Below, in pieces: positions 16,652 through 23,878 of a DNA stretch of 24,927 nt. The notes under the pieces are model-generated. The model worked only from the letters and a program-made list of their open reading frames with translations, was not told where the DNA came from and ran no database searches. How positions within the stretch are numbered: position 1 is the first letter of the stretch; each line of letters starts with the position of its first letter. Source of the stretch: JBBIQH01 sp964475945. GTDB taxonomy: Archaea > Thermoproteota > Nitrososphaeria > Nitrososphaerales > Nitrosocaldaceae. The position numbers were made by a program, and so were the translations under genes. The stretch lies in NCBI GenBank assembly GCA_964475945.1, contig CAYYYF010000017.1, forward strand, positions 1 to 24,927, given 5' to 3'.

Positions 16652-17716
16652 TTATTTATCCTTGAATACACTTGCTATAGCATCCTCATAAGGTGCTCTT
16701 AATACACCCCTTTCAGTTACTATTGCTGTTATAAGATGTGGCGGTGTTATATCAAAGGCTGGATTGAATACCCTCACCCCTTTGGGTGCTACCCTCTTGC
16801 CCCCTACCTTAACAACCTCATCGAATACCCTCTCCTCTATTGTAACATCTTTAACACTACTCTTTAGATCAAAGCTTGATAATGGTGCTGCTACATAGAA
16901 TGGTATCTTATGCTCCTTAGCAAGTAATGCTATCTGATACGTGCCTATCTTGTTGAATACATGCCCATCCCTTAATACCCTATCAGCACCAACTATAACC
17001 TTATCTACCATACCCCTAGCCATTAGCAATGCTACTGCTGTATCTGGGACTATGCTTACATCTATACCATCATGCTTCAACTCGAATGCAGTTAACCTTG
17101 ATCCTTGCATGACTGGCCTAGTCTCTGTTGCCAATACACTCAACCTCTTCCCTTGCTCATATGCTGCCCTTATAACCCCTAGAGCAGTACCATAGCCTAC
17201 AGTTGCTAATGCACCAGCATTGCAGTGTGTAAGCACTCTATCACCATCCTCCATCAACTCTGAGCCATTGTATGCTAATGCTCTATTAACCTCAAGATCC
17301 TCCTTAAGCATAGTCAATGCCTCTTTAAGCATGAGATCCTTAATCTCCTCTATACTCTTACTTGCATCCCTTGCTTTACCCATAACCCTCTCAAGTGCCC
17401 AGAAGAGGTTTATTGCAGTAGGTCTAGTTGCCCTTAATGTATTATATGCTACCATTAACTCATGCATAAAAGCATCCTTGCTTGTTGCCTTGCTCTTCAA
17501 TGCAGCCAATGCTAAGGCTAGTGCAGCAGCAACACCTATGGCAGGGGCTCCTCTTACTGCTAGATTCTTTATACACTCAGCAACCTCTTGATACTCTCTA
17601 CATCTTATATACTTTAATTTATTGGGTAACTTCCTCTGATCTATAAGTAGTATGCTCTTATCCTTATCATCCCATCTTATCGTCTGTAATCCATACTCAA
17701 CTATACCCTTTGCCAT
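16652..17716 (-). CDS. mtnA: S-methyl-5-thioribose-1-phosphate isomerase
   Basis: Isomerises methylthioribose 1-phosphate to methylthioribulose 1-phosphate in methionine salvage. The 354 residues contain NLAVRGAPAIGVAAA, LTHCNAGALATVGYGTALG with catalytic Cys165, ETRPVMQGSRLTAFEL, and IVGADRVLRDGHVFNKIGT with catalytic Asp245. These positions and the length match MtnA better than the related ribose-1,5-bisphosphate isomerase or eIF2B subunits. A strong TATA box (TTATAAATATA) fills the space just after the trmJ stop, so mtnA has its own leaderless promoter although trmJ is only 28 bp upstream. Together with ahcY and metG it makes methionine and SAM turnover a theme of the window; the rest of the salvage pathway is not here. 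Confidence 0.93.
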   Translation of the reverse strand: MAKGIVEYGLQTIRWDDKDKSILLIDQRKLPNKLKYIRCREYQEVAECIKNLAVRGAPAIGVAAALALALAALKSKATSKDAFMHELMVAYNTLRATRPTAINLFWALERVMGKARDASKSIEEIKDLMLKEALTMLKEDLEVNRALAYNGSELMEDGDRVLTHCNAGALATVGYGTALGVIRAAYEQGKRLSVLATETRPVMQGSRLTAFELKHDGIDVSIVPDTAVALLMARGMVDKVIVGADRVLRDGHVFNKIGTYQIALLAKEHKIPFYVAAPLSSFDLKSSVKDVTIEERVFDEVVKVGGKRVAPKGVRVFNPAFDITPPHLITAIVTERGVLRAPYEDAIASVFKDK

Positions 17717-17733
17717 AGTATCTATCCCTAAAG

Positions 17734-17744
17734 TATATTTATAA
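17734..17744 (-). promoter_or_regulatory. TATA box of mtnA
   Basis: The minus strand reads TTATAAATATA, one of the most consensus-like archaeal TATA boxes in the window. It is about 18-28 bp before the mtnA ATG (17716) and its far edge touches the trmJ stop codon at 17745-17747. Confidence 0.6.
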
Positions 17745-18449
17745 TCATTGCTCGTTACTGCCCCTATGCTCTATGGTATTTATCGCACTCCTAAAGAGTG
17801 TTACAAGTAACATAACCTCCTTTGATGTTGCTAGGCTCCTACTCATTATACGCTCTATGGCAAGGTTAAGCATAGGTAACTTATGCTCCCTAACCCTTGC
17901 AAGTCTAGCAAGCCTTACAGCATAATCCTTGAGTAGTTCTATTTCATGCTTGGTAGCAGTCTCTCTAGCAACCTTGCTACTATCCTTGTATATCTCATAG
18001 AGTATTATGGCAAGGCTATGGGCTATGTTCAATGCCTTGTAGTTTGTAGGTGTATCTATGCTTACTACTACATTGCACTTCTCAAGCTCCTCATTGGTTA
18101 ACCCTATAGATTCTCTACCTAGGAGGATGCATGCACTCCCATCCCTTGCATTTACAATCTCTGCCAATTCTTGGGGTTGTATGGCATCTCTAACTATGTT
18201 ACCTCTCCTCCTTGCTGGAACAGATGTAGTCCCTACAAGCATATCAAATACTTTAAGGTGATCAAAGTCTGTTATCCTTGCATTATCTACTATATGGGCA
18301 GCATGGGCAGCATATACCCTTGCCTTGCTGAGATCCACCTTAGGATTTATTAGTATGAGTTCATTTAAACCAAAGTTCATGATAAGCCTTGCTATATGCC
18401 CTACATTAACCTCATATACAGGCTCGCATACTGCTACACTTAACCTCAT
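17745..18449 (-). CDS. trmJ: TrmJ-type tRNA 2'-O-methyltransferase (SPOUT/TrmH superfamily)
   Basis: A 234-residue SAM-dependent RNA methyltransferase with the three SPOUT motifs: EVNVGHIARLIMNFG (motif 1), CILLGRESIGLTNEEL (motif 2) and SIDTPTNYKALNIAHSLAII (motif 3, forming the trefoil knot). A helical C-terminal part follows (LARLARVREHKLPML and onward). The closest known function is TrmJ, which methylates the ribose of tRNA position 32; archaeal TrmJ prefers cytidine. The position specificity is inferred from family resemblance. The gene shares a TATA-like A/T box with the divergent hydrolase and is followed closely by mtnA, which has its own promoter. Confidence 0.88.
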   Translation of the reverse strand: MRLSVAVCEPVYEVNVGHIARLIMNFGLNELILINPKVDLSKARVYAAHAAHIVDNARITDFDHLKVFDMLVGTTSVPARRRGNIVRDAIQPQELAEIVNARDGSACILLGRESIGLTNEELEKCNVVVSIDTPTNYKALNIAHSLAIILYEIYKDSSKVARETATKHEIELLKDYAVRLARLARVREHKLPMLNLAIERIMSRSLATSKEVMLLVTLFRSAINTIEHRGSNEQ

Positions 18450-18470
18450 CTGCTAAATACTCTAATAGGA

Positions 18471-18480
18471 TTAAATATTA
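18471..18480. promoter_or_regulatory. Shared near-palindromic TATA region of trmJ and the alpha/beta hydrolase
   Basis: TTAAATATTA lies in the 56-bp divergent gap, about 26 bp before the trmJ start on the minus strand and about 30 bp before the hydrolase start on the plus strand. Because the box reads nearly the same both ways, one element could seat TBP for both directions. Confidence 0.45.
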
Positions 18481-18505
18481 AGGTAAGGCAGTTATAGATT
18501 CCACT

Positions 18506-19288
18506 ATGGAGAAGTATGTTAATGTAGATGGTTATAGGATAAGGTATCGTGAGCAGGGTAATGGCAAGAATCTTCTGCTTATACATGGCTTAGGGGGTTC
18601 ACTTATGAGTTGGAGCAACAATATACCATACCTAGCAGAGCACTTCCATGTAATAGCACTAGACCTACTTGGGTTTGGGAGGAGTGATAAACCTAAGATA
18701 GATTATACGATGGATGCATTCGTTAACATAGTAAGGGGCTTTATAGACTCCTTATCCTTGGATAGGTTAAGCATAATAGGCTCATCCCTAGGCGGGCAGA
18801 TAGCATGTGAGTTCACATTAAGCAATATGAATAGGGTTGAGAGGCTTATACTCGTAGCCCCTGCTGGCTTTACTCCATTATCATTCAAGGGTACAGATGC
18901 ACTGCTAAGGTATGCAAGGATATTTGATGCTAAGGATATCAATGCTCTAAGGAATATACTTGAGAGTATATATGGGAGTGTAAGTGATGATTACCTCAGA
19001 TGGATGTATGAGTATACGAGGATGGAGAATGCAAAGCATGCATTCATATCTGCATTAAGGAATAGTGCAAAGGCAAAGAGGTTGAGCAAGAGGTTCAAGA
19101 GGATAGCAGATAAGGTTAATACATTGGTGATATGGGGTAAGAAGGATAACATAATACCTGTAAAGTACGCATCCTACTTTGTAGATGCAGATAACTGCAG
19201 GTTAATAATACTTGAGCACTGTGCACATAGGCCACACGTTGAGGATAGCAGGTTATTCAATGAGTATGCAAGGATATTCCTATCCTAA
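18506..19288 (+). CDS. Alpha/beta-fold hydrolase
   Basis: A 260-residue enzyme of the alpha/beta hydrolase superfamily. The oxyanion region is LLIHGLGGSLMSW. The nucleophile elbow is GSSLGG with Ser94, the acid lies in VIWGKKDNIIPVKYA (about 214), and the His in CAHRPHVED (about 239). The triad is complete and the cap is short. The nearest relatives in pattern are esterases and meta-cleavage-product hydrolases, but the substrate cannot be assigned. No signal peptide. It is a single plus-strand gene between minus-strand blocks: divergent from trmJ, and its TAA (19286-19288) abuts the eno stop with no base between. Confidence 0.87.
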   Translation: MEKYVNVDGYRIRYREQGNGKNLLLIHGLGGSLMSWSNNIPYLAEHFHVIALDLLGFGRSDKPKIDYTMDAFVNIVRGFIDSLSLDRLSIIGSSLGGQIACEFTLSNMNRVERLILVAPAGFTPLSFKGTDALLRYARIFDAKDINALRNILESIYGSVSDDYLRWMYEYTRMENAKHAFISALRNSAKAKRLSKRFKRIADKVNTLVIWGKKDNIIPVKYASYFVDADNCRLIILEHCAHRPHVEDSRLFNEYARIFLS

Positions 19289-20536
19289 TTAAATATTGAC
19301 CATACCCTTTATTATACCAAGCTCATCTAGCCTAAGCAACTCATTCATCTTTGCTACCCTCTCTCCCCCTACAACCCCTGCCTTGAGCATCCTTGAGCAT
19401 GTTGCTACTGCTATATGGGTAATATGGGCATCAGTTGACTCACCAGATCTATGCGATGTTACAAGCCTTATGTTATTTGCTACTGCCTTCTCAGCGAACC
19501 TTAATGCATCATAAAGGCTCCCTGCCTGATTAACCTTGAGTATTGCAGCGTTGCATGCATTATACCTTAATGCGTACTCTAGCCTATCAGCATTTGTTAC
19601 AAGCAGATCATCCCCTGTTATGTATACTCTACCATTAAACCTCTTAACCAACTCACTCATACCCTCAAAGTCCTCCTCGTGGAGTGGGTCCTCAGCATAA
19701 ATAAGTTTATGATCCCTTATCAACCTGCTAACAAACTCTATCTGCTCCTCTCTACTAAAACTCATACCATCCCTAGCATATACATACCTCTCCTTCTTGC
19801 TATCCCATAGTGAGGATGATGCAAAGTCTATCCCTAATGCTACATCCTTACCTATCTCATAACCAGCCTTATTACATGCCTCCTCTACTGCATCTAAAGC
19901 ATCAATGCTATTGATACTTGGTGCCCATGCACCCTCATCCCCTCTACCATAAGTGAATCTACTATCCTTATTCTCTAGTATGGATCTTAATGCCCTATGC
20001 ACCTGTATATTCATCTTTACTGCATCGCTTATGCTCTTTGCCCCTATAGGTACTACTAGATACTCCTGTATATCTGGTGTACTAGGACCAGCATGTGCAC
20101 CTCCCCCAAGGATATTCCCTAGAGGGTAAGGGAACCTGTAATCTTTCTTCTTGCTTATCAACATGAATAATGGCTTATCTAAGGCCTTTGATGCAGAATC
20201 CATTGCTGCTATACTTAATGCATATGCTATAGAGCCCCCTATCTTTGCATAATTGCTTGTATCATCTATGCTCTTAAGTATATCATATAATGCCTTTGGG
20301 TCTGAGGCATCTACCCCTATGAATCTATCCTTTACCTTATTAAATAATGCTATTGTATCATCTACACTACTAGGGAATGCTATGGCCTCATACCTTCCCT
20401 TGCTTGCCCCAGCAGGTGCTGCTGCTCTACCTAGATACTTGTCATTTGTTACAACATCAATCTCTACACTCTCTTGCCCTCTGCTATTATAGCATAGTCT
20501 ACACCTTACCGAAGTTATCTTAACTATTGCTGTCAT
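19289..20536 (-). CDS. eno: Enolase (phosphopyruvate hydratase)
   Basis: Interconverts 2-phosphoglycerate and phosphoenolpyruvate. The 415 residues contain the N-terminal loop PAGASKGRYEA, the GDEGAWAP catalytic Glu loop, and three metal ligands in GIDFASSS, EDPLHEEDF and ITGDDLLVTN. The catalytic Lys is in LKVNQAGSL, and SHRSGESTDAHITH follows. Several positions follow the archaeal rather than the bacterial consensus (GAWAP for GGFAP, GASKG for GASTG), but all catalytic residues are there. The ATG overlaps the rpoN stop as ATGA, so translation is coupled and both are transcribed from the rpoN promoter. Pairing of rpoN and eno occurs in other archaea. Confidence 0.95.
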   Translation of the reverse strand: MTAIVKITSVRCRLCYNSRGQESVEIDVVTNDKYLGRAAAPAGASKGRYEAIAFPSSVDDTIALFNKVKDRFIGVDASDPKALYDILKSIDDTSNYAKIGGSIAYALSIAAMDSASKALDKPLFMLISKKKDYRFPYPLGNILGGGAHAGPSTPDIQEYLVVPIGAKSISDAVKMNIQVHRALRSILENKDSRFTYGRGDEGAWAPSINSIDALDAVEEACNKAGYEIGKDVALGIDFASSSLWDSKKERYVYARDGMSFSREEQIEFVSRLIRDHKLIYAEDPLHEEDFEGMSELVKRFNGRVYITGDDLLVTNADRLEYALRYNACNAAILKVNQAGSLYDALRFAEKAVANNIRLVTSHRSGESTDAHITHIAVATCSRMLKAGVVGGERVAKMNELLRLDELGIIKGMVNI

Positions 20537-20766
20537 ATACCACTCTCTATCTCTTCCTTCTTACGCATCAGTGCCTCATAGTATGGTAGTAGTTGGTATA
20601 TAGTCTCTACAGTGCTCAAGAACATCCTCCTACAGCAGTAACGCTCTATACCCATATCATCTAGCACATCAGCAGGCTTCTCACCTGCCTTAACCCTGTT
20701 TAAGTATGATTTATACTTATCTGCAACAAGGCTGCCGCATGTGAAGCATCTTATAGGTACTAGCAT
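20533..20766 (-). CDS. rpoN: DNA-directed RNA polymerase subunit N (Rpb10 homologue)
   Basis: A small zinc-binding subunit of archaeal RNA polymerase, part of the assembly platform with subunits D, L and P. In its 77 residues the atypical zinc site is intact: CFTCG (Cys7, Cys10) and YCCRRM (Cys44, Cys45). The diagnostic MGIERYCCRRMFL block is present. It is slightly longer than the usual 60-70 residues because of a charged C-terminal helix (ALMRKKEEIESG). CTTTTATATCC (complement of 20788-20798) lies about 26 bp before the ATG. The gene overlaps eno by 4 bp. Confidence 0.97.
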   Translation of the reverse strand: MLVPIRCFTCGSLVADKYKSYLNRVKAGEKPADVLDDMGIERYCCRRMFLSTVETIYQLLPYYEALMRKKEEIESGI

Positions 20767-20775
20767 GGGTTATGC

Positions 20776-20798
20776 TTTAATTAAAGGATATAAAAGTA
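20776..20798. promoter_or_regulatory. Adjacent divergent TATA boxes for tRNA-Leu(GAG) and rpoN
   Basis: CTTTAATTAAAG (about 20775-20786) lies about 26-30 bp before the tRNA on the plus strand. GGATATAAAAG (20787-20797), read on the minus strand as CTTTTATATCC, lies about 26 bp before the rpoN ATG. The two starts are only 42 bp apart. Confidence 0.45.
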
Positions 20799-20808
20799 TT
20801 TAGTGTAT

Positions 20809-20896
20809 GCGGGGGTCGCCAAGCCTGGTCAAAGGCGCCAGACTGAGGCTCTGGTCCCTTAGGGGTTCGTGGGTTCAAATCCCACCCCCCGCACCA
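20809..20896 (+). tRNA. tRNA-Leu (GAG anticodon), CCA encoded
   Basis: A complete class-II cloverleaf folds by eye. The acceptor GCGGGGG pairs with CCCCCGC; the D arm is GCC/GGC. The anticodon stem CCAGA/TCTGG encloses loop CTGAGGC with anticodon GAG. A long variable arm has CCC/GGG, and the T arm is GTGGG/CCCAC around TTCAAAT. The discriminator is A (20893) and CCA (20894-20896) is encoded. There is no intron. The all-G/C acceptor suits a thermophile. The last 38 bp are overlapped on the other strand by the aminotransferase coding end. It is nearly identical to the CAG gene at 22143-22230. Confidence 0.95.
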
Positions 20897-22106
20897 AAGA
20901 GTATATGATCTCTAACCCCTCATCAACCTCCTCTTTACCTATTATGAGTGGAGGTATAACCCTTACAGCCTTTGTACCTGCAGGTAGCAGTAATAGCCCA
21001 GTCTTGAATGCTTTAAGGAGGAATATATCCCTTAACTCCTTACTAGCAAACTCTATACCTATCATTAACCCTAGTCCTCTAACATCTACTATCATACCCT
21101 TGCTATCCCTCATCACATCTATCAAACCATTTAGCAGTAGCCTACCCATGTTAGATGCATTATCCATTAACCTATCCCTAGCAATAACCTCCAGTATCCT
21201 TGCACCTATAGCCATATCTATCCTATGCCCCCCACCCCATGTGCTTGAGAGCACTCCTTGCTGGTTTGGGTCAAACCTCTTATGGTATAGTGTTGCTCCT
21301 ACCTGCAATGCCTTTGCTGCACATATTATATCTGGCTTTATATCGTAATGCTCGAATGCCCACCACTTGCCTGTTCTAGCAATACCAGACTGGACCTCAT
21401 CCACTATCAATGGTACATTGTATTTCTCTGAGCACTCCCTTAACCTCTTTATGAACCTCTTACTTGCTATATTGTAACCACCTTCACCTTGGATTATCTC
21501 AGTTATTATAAAGGCAACCTTATTCTCCTTAAGTAAGTACTCAATTGCATCTATCTCGTTATCATCATCCCTTGTACAGAACTTTATCCTTTTAACAGGT
21601 AACTCTGGGAAGTTGTTCTTCTGTACAGGCTTGCTGAATGTGAGTGTTAATGCGCCAAGGGTTCTTCCATGGAAGGCGTTTATACATGATACTCCAGGTA
21701 ATGCACCCATGGCCTTGTATGCAAGTTTAATAGCATTCTCTACAGCCTCAGCACCAGAGTTTATAAAGAACGCCTTGAACTCCTTCGGTGCTACTGCTAA
21801 TACCTTCTCTGCAAGTAGAGCATGCTCCTCAGAGTAGAAGTCCTGCCCAGCTATCTTGTGTATCCCAATCTTAGAGTATTCATTTAGCACATCCATAACA
21901 TCTTTATGTTTATAGCCTAGGGGTGCTGAGCCTATGCATGATGTGAAGTCTAGGTATATATTGCCATCAACATCCTCTATATAGCATCCCTCACCATCCT
22001 TCACTACTAGAGGATATGTGAATGTGGAGTCATAGCATCTCTCCTTCATAGCCTCCATTATCTTAGATGCATTCTTGCCAGGAGGCTCCACTACTATCCT
22101 ATGCAT
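20859..22106 (-). CDS. Class-III PLP-dependent aminotransferase (ornithine/GABA/acetylornithine type)
   Basis: A 415-residue fold-type-I aminotransferase that moves an omega- or alpha-amino group with pyridoxal phosphate. Motifs: NSGAEAVENAIKLA, INAFHGRTLGALTLT, EIIQGEGGYNIA, VDEVQSGIARTG (PLP-binding Asp236) and the PLP lysine Lys265 in CAAKALQVGA, then SSTWGGGHRID and VRGLGLMIGIEF. The substrate cannot be fixed; it resembles archaeal ornithine/GABA-type enzymes. The homologous part ends around EGLEIIYSL. The last eleven or so residues, VRGVGFEPTNP, are read antisense through tRNA-Leu(GAG), with the stop in its variable arm; no earlier stop exists in frame. A TATA-like AAGCTTATTTTA lies in the 36-bp gap before the second tRNA. 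The gene is walled in by tRNA-Leu on both sides. Confidence 0.88.
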   Translation of the reverse strand: MHRIVVEPPGKNASKIMEAMKERCYDSTFTYPLVVKDGEGCYIEDVDGNIYLDFTSCIGSAPLGYKHKDVMDVLNEYSKIGIHKIAGQDFYSEEHALLAEKVLAVAPKEFKAFFINSGAEAVENAIKLAYKAMGALPGVSCINAFHGRTLGALTLTFSKPVQKNNFPELPVKRIKFCTRDDDNEIDAIEYLLKENKVAFIITEIIQGEGGYNIASKRFIKRLRECSEKYNVPLIVDEVQSGIARTGKWWAFEHYDIKPDIICAAKALQVGATLYHKRFDPNQQGVLSSTWGGGHRIDMAIGARILEVIARDRLMDNASNMGRLLLNGLIDVMRDSKGMIVDVRGLGLMIGIEFASKELRDIFLLKAFKTGLLLLPAGTKAVRVIPPLIIGKEEVDEGLEIIYSLVRGVGFEPTNP

Positions 22107-22142
22107 AGAGGTATAGAATGGATGTAGTAAAATAAGCTTAAC

Positions 22143-22230
22143 TGGTGCGGGGGGTGGGATTTGAACCCACGAACCCCTAAGGGACCAGATTCTGAGTCTG
22201 GCGCCTTTGACCAGGCTTGGCGACCCCCGC
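22143..22230 (-). tRNA. tRNA-Leu (CAG anticodon), CCA encoded
   Basis: On the minus strand this is the same cloverleaf as the GAG gene: GCGGGGG/CCCCCGC acceptor, long variable arm, T arm GTGGG/CCCAC and encoded CCA (22143-22145). The anticodon loop is CTCAGAA, giving anticodon CAG. Only bases 34, 37 and 38 differ from the other copy. Its 5' end is 14 bp from the old end of the broken Rieske gene. Confidence 0.95.
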
Positions 22231-22243
22231 TAAAGTCTTAAAT

Positions 22244-22549
22244 CTAAATCTCTACATAGATGCCATCATCCCTAACCTCTACCCTGTAAGTATTTAATCT
22301 AACACCTTTAATATGATCCAATAGCCTACCATCTCTTATATTGTAATGTCATTTATGCATATAACACTCTATAGCATCACCATGAAGGTATCCTTTAAGT
22401 AGAAGAGCGTCCTGATGCCTAAAGTATGCTTCTATAGCATAATACTTGCCATTGAGATTGAATACAGCTATATCTACCCCATTTATCCTGAACTGCTTTC
22501 CTTTACCTGATGGGATATCATACCTCTCTGCAACCTTGAACCATGCCAT
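22244..22549 (-). pseudogene. Rieske-type ferredoxin, broken by in-frame TGA and loss of a cluster cysteine
   Basis: The first 66 codons (22549 to 22352) encode the start of a small Rieske ferredoxin (FKVAERYDIPSGKGKQF, GKYYAIEA, GYLHGDAIECYMHK) and then meet TGA at 22349-22351. In the same frame, reading continues for 34 more codons to TAG at 22244. That part gives HYNIRDGRLLDHI, then a VRLNTYRVEV strand and the end DDGIYVEI, the normal second half of the domain. The total of about 101 residues is the usual size. The TGA falls where CxxHG(W/G)xF families often have Trp or Gly, so TGG or GGA to TGA would explain it. The first ligand motif CxH also reads FRH (TTT where TGT would give Cys), while the second, CYMH, keeps Cys and His. 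Two independent lesions argue for a dead gene. The 66-residue ORF could still be transcribed from the shared promoter. Confidence 0.82.
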
Positions 22550-22568
22550 GAATTATGGGGAGATAAAT

Positions 22569-22584
22569 AATAATATATATTATT
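22569..22584. promoter_or_regulatory. Palindromic TATA element between ahcY and the Rieske remnant
   Basis: AATAATATATATTATT is a perfect 16-bp palindrome centred at 22576.5. It lies about 25 bp before the ahcY ATG (22601) and about 27 bp before the Rieske ATG (22549), the right distance for leaderless transcription in both directions. Confidence 0.55.
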
Positions 22585-22600
22585 GTTGTTACCCTCTACC

Positions 22601-23836
22601 ATGCGAGTCAAGGATATAAATCTAGCAGGGAAGGGTAGGGTATCCTATGAGTGGGCTAGGGCTCATATGAGCATATTAGAGAAGAGTATAGAGAGGTTGG
22701 AGCATGAGCAGCCATTGGATGGGGTAAGATGCGCTCTCTGCCTACATATAACCAAGGAGACATCTGTCCTTGCATTGGGGCTTAAGAGGCTTGGTGCAGA
22801 TGTTAGCATGTGTGCAGCAAACCCATTGAGCACGCAAGATGATATAGCAGCATTCTTGGCAGAGCAAGGAATAGATATCTATGCATGGAGGGGAGAGAGT
22901 ATGCAAGAGTACTATGACTGCATAAGGGCAGTGTTAAACACAAAGCCTGATACAGTAACGGATGATGGATCTGATATGCATGTATTATACCATAAGGAGT
23001 TTATTAATACATTCAAGCCATTAGGAGGCACAGAGGAGACCACAACAGGGGTTATAAGGTTAAAAGCACTTGAGAGGGATGGTAGACTAGCATACCCAGT
23101 TATAGCAGTTAATGATGCATACACAAAGCATCTATTCGATAATAGATATGGCACAGGGCAGAGCACGATAGATGGTATAATGAGAGCAACAAGCATATTA
23201 CTTGCTGGCAAGACTGTTGTAATAGCAGGGTATGGATGGGTAGGTAAGGGGATAGCAAACAGGGCAAGGGGTATGAACGCTAGGGTTATAGTAACAGAGG
23301 TGGATCCTGTAAAAGCATTAGAGGCTTACATGGATGGGTTCATGGTTATGCCTATGCTTGATGCATGTAAGTATGCAGATATAATAATAACTGCTACTGG
23401 TCAGAGGAGTGTTGTTAATAGTGAACACTTTAAGGTTATGAAGGATAAGGTTATACTCGCAAATGCTGGGCACTTTGATGTTGAGATAGATGTTAGATGG
23501 CTTGAGGATAATGCAGATAGCAAGAGGAGTGTTAGAGACAATCTTGATGAGTATAATGTAAATGGTAAAAGTATATACTTGATAGCAAGAGGCAGGATAG
23601 CAAATCTTATTGCTGCTGAAGGTCATCCTCCAGAGGTTATGGCATTATCATTCTCTAACCAACTTCTCTCAATAGTATATATAGTAAGGAACCATCAGAG
23701 GTTAAGCAATACTCTCTACAAGGTGCCTGAAGAGATAGATACTCAGGTTGCTTTGAATGCATTAGATGCTATGGGCATAAGGATAGATAGGCTAAGCAAG
23801 GAGCAGTTAGAATATGCTAATAGTTGGGCTATATGA
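22601..23836 (+). CDS. ahcY: Adenosylhomocysteinase (S-adenosyl-L-homocysteine hydrolase)
   Basis: Cleaves S-adenosylhomocysteine to adenosine and homocysteine, clearing the product of SAM-dependent methylation. From ATG 22601 it has 411 residues. Substrate-domain motifs are HITKETSVLALGL, ANPLSTQDD, TDDGSDM, EETTTGV and NDAYTKHLFDNRYGTGQS. The NAD domain has AGYGWVGKGIA and ATGQRSVV, followed by NAGHFDVEID and AAEGHPPEVM. It lacks the long C-terminal extension of eukaryotic enzymes, as archaeal forms do, and ends IDRLSKEQLEYANSW. Methanogen homologues prefer S-inosylhomocysteine; that cannot be excluded here. A TTG at 22583 would add six residues, but the palindromic TATA places the transcript start at about the ATG. 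A hairpin repeat begins right after its stop codon. Confidence 0.96.
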   Translation: MRVKDINLAGKGRVSYEWARAHMSILEKSIERLEHEQPLDGVRCALCLHITKETSVLALGLKRLGADVSMCAANPLSTQDDIAAFLAEQGIDIYAWRGESMQEYYDCIRAVLNTKPDTVTDDGSDMHVLYHKEFINTFKPLGGTEETTTGVIRLKALERDGRLAYPVIAVNDAYTKHLFDNRYGTGQSTIDGIMRATSILLAGKTVVIAGYGWVGKGIANRARGMNARVIVTEVDPVKALEAYMDGFMVMPMLDACKYADIIITATGQRSVVNSEHFKVMKDKVILANAGHFDVEIDVRWLEDNADSKRSVRDNLDEYNVNGKSIYLIARGRIANLIAAEGHPPEVMALSFSNQLLSIVYIVRNHQRLSNTLYKVPEEIDTQVALNALDAMGIRIDRLSKEQLEYANSWAI

Positions 23837-23878
23837 GTGAGCTACCCCTCCTTGAAAGGTGAGGCTTCTTGGTTCATA
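23837..23878 (+). repeat. Hairpin repeat, copy 1
   Basis: Begins on the base after the ahcY stop: GTGAGCTACCCC, then a short hairpin TCC-TTGAA-AGG with flanking CCTC/GAGG pairing, then GGCTTCTTGGTTCATA. Copy 3 matches this along its whole length, and both continue to the 9-mer TGTTAGAGT (23899-23907 here, 24919-24927 there). The arrangement resembles subterminal hairpins and guide-RNA scaffold ends of IS200/IS605-type elements, but no transposase is present in the window. Confidence 0.6.

Larger units (their letters stand above)
20809..22230. repeat. Inverted repeat made by two tRNA-Leu genes flanking an aminotransferase
   Basis: The 88 bp at 20809-20896 recur in inverted orientation at 22143-22230. 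By eye the two arms differ only at three bases, all in the anticodon loop (tRNA positions 34, 37 and 38), so 85 of 88 match. They enclose about 1.25 kb holding a single gene. Such arms can recombine and flip the enclosed gene. Confidence 0.85.

Noticed and set aside
20809..22230. tRNA pair as attachment sites of an integrated element
   Set aside because: The full tRNAs are inverted, not direct repeats. The enclosed DNA is one housekeeping-type aminotransferase with normal codon use, and no integrase is seen.
22349..22351. TGA in the Rieske frame as a selenocysteine codon
   Set aside because: The position corresponds to Trp or Gly in relatives and not to a Cys ligand. I see no SECIS-like hairpin, and selenocysteine use is not known to me in this lineage. 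A nonsense mutation explains it better, especially with the second lesion.
22583..22600. TTG start of ahcY six codons upstream
   Set aside because: The TTG lies within or just after the palindromic TATA box, so it would precede the expected transcript start. The family N-terminus begins after the ATG at 22601.
23837..23878. Hairpin repeat as a C/D-box guide RNA
   Set aside because: No RTGATGA followed by CTGA at the right spacing is present; the conserved part is a C/G-rich hairpin instead.
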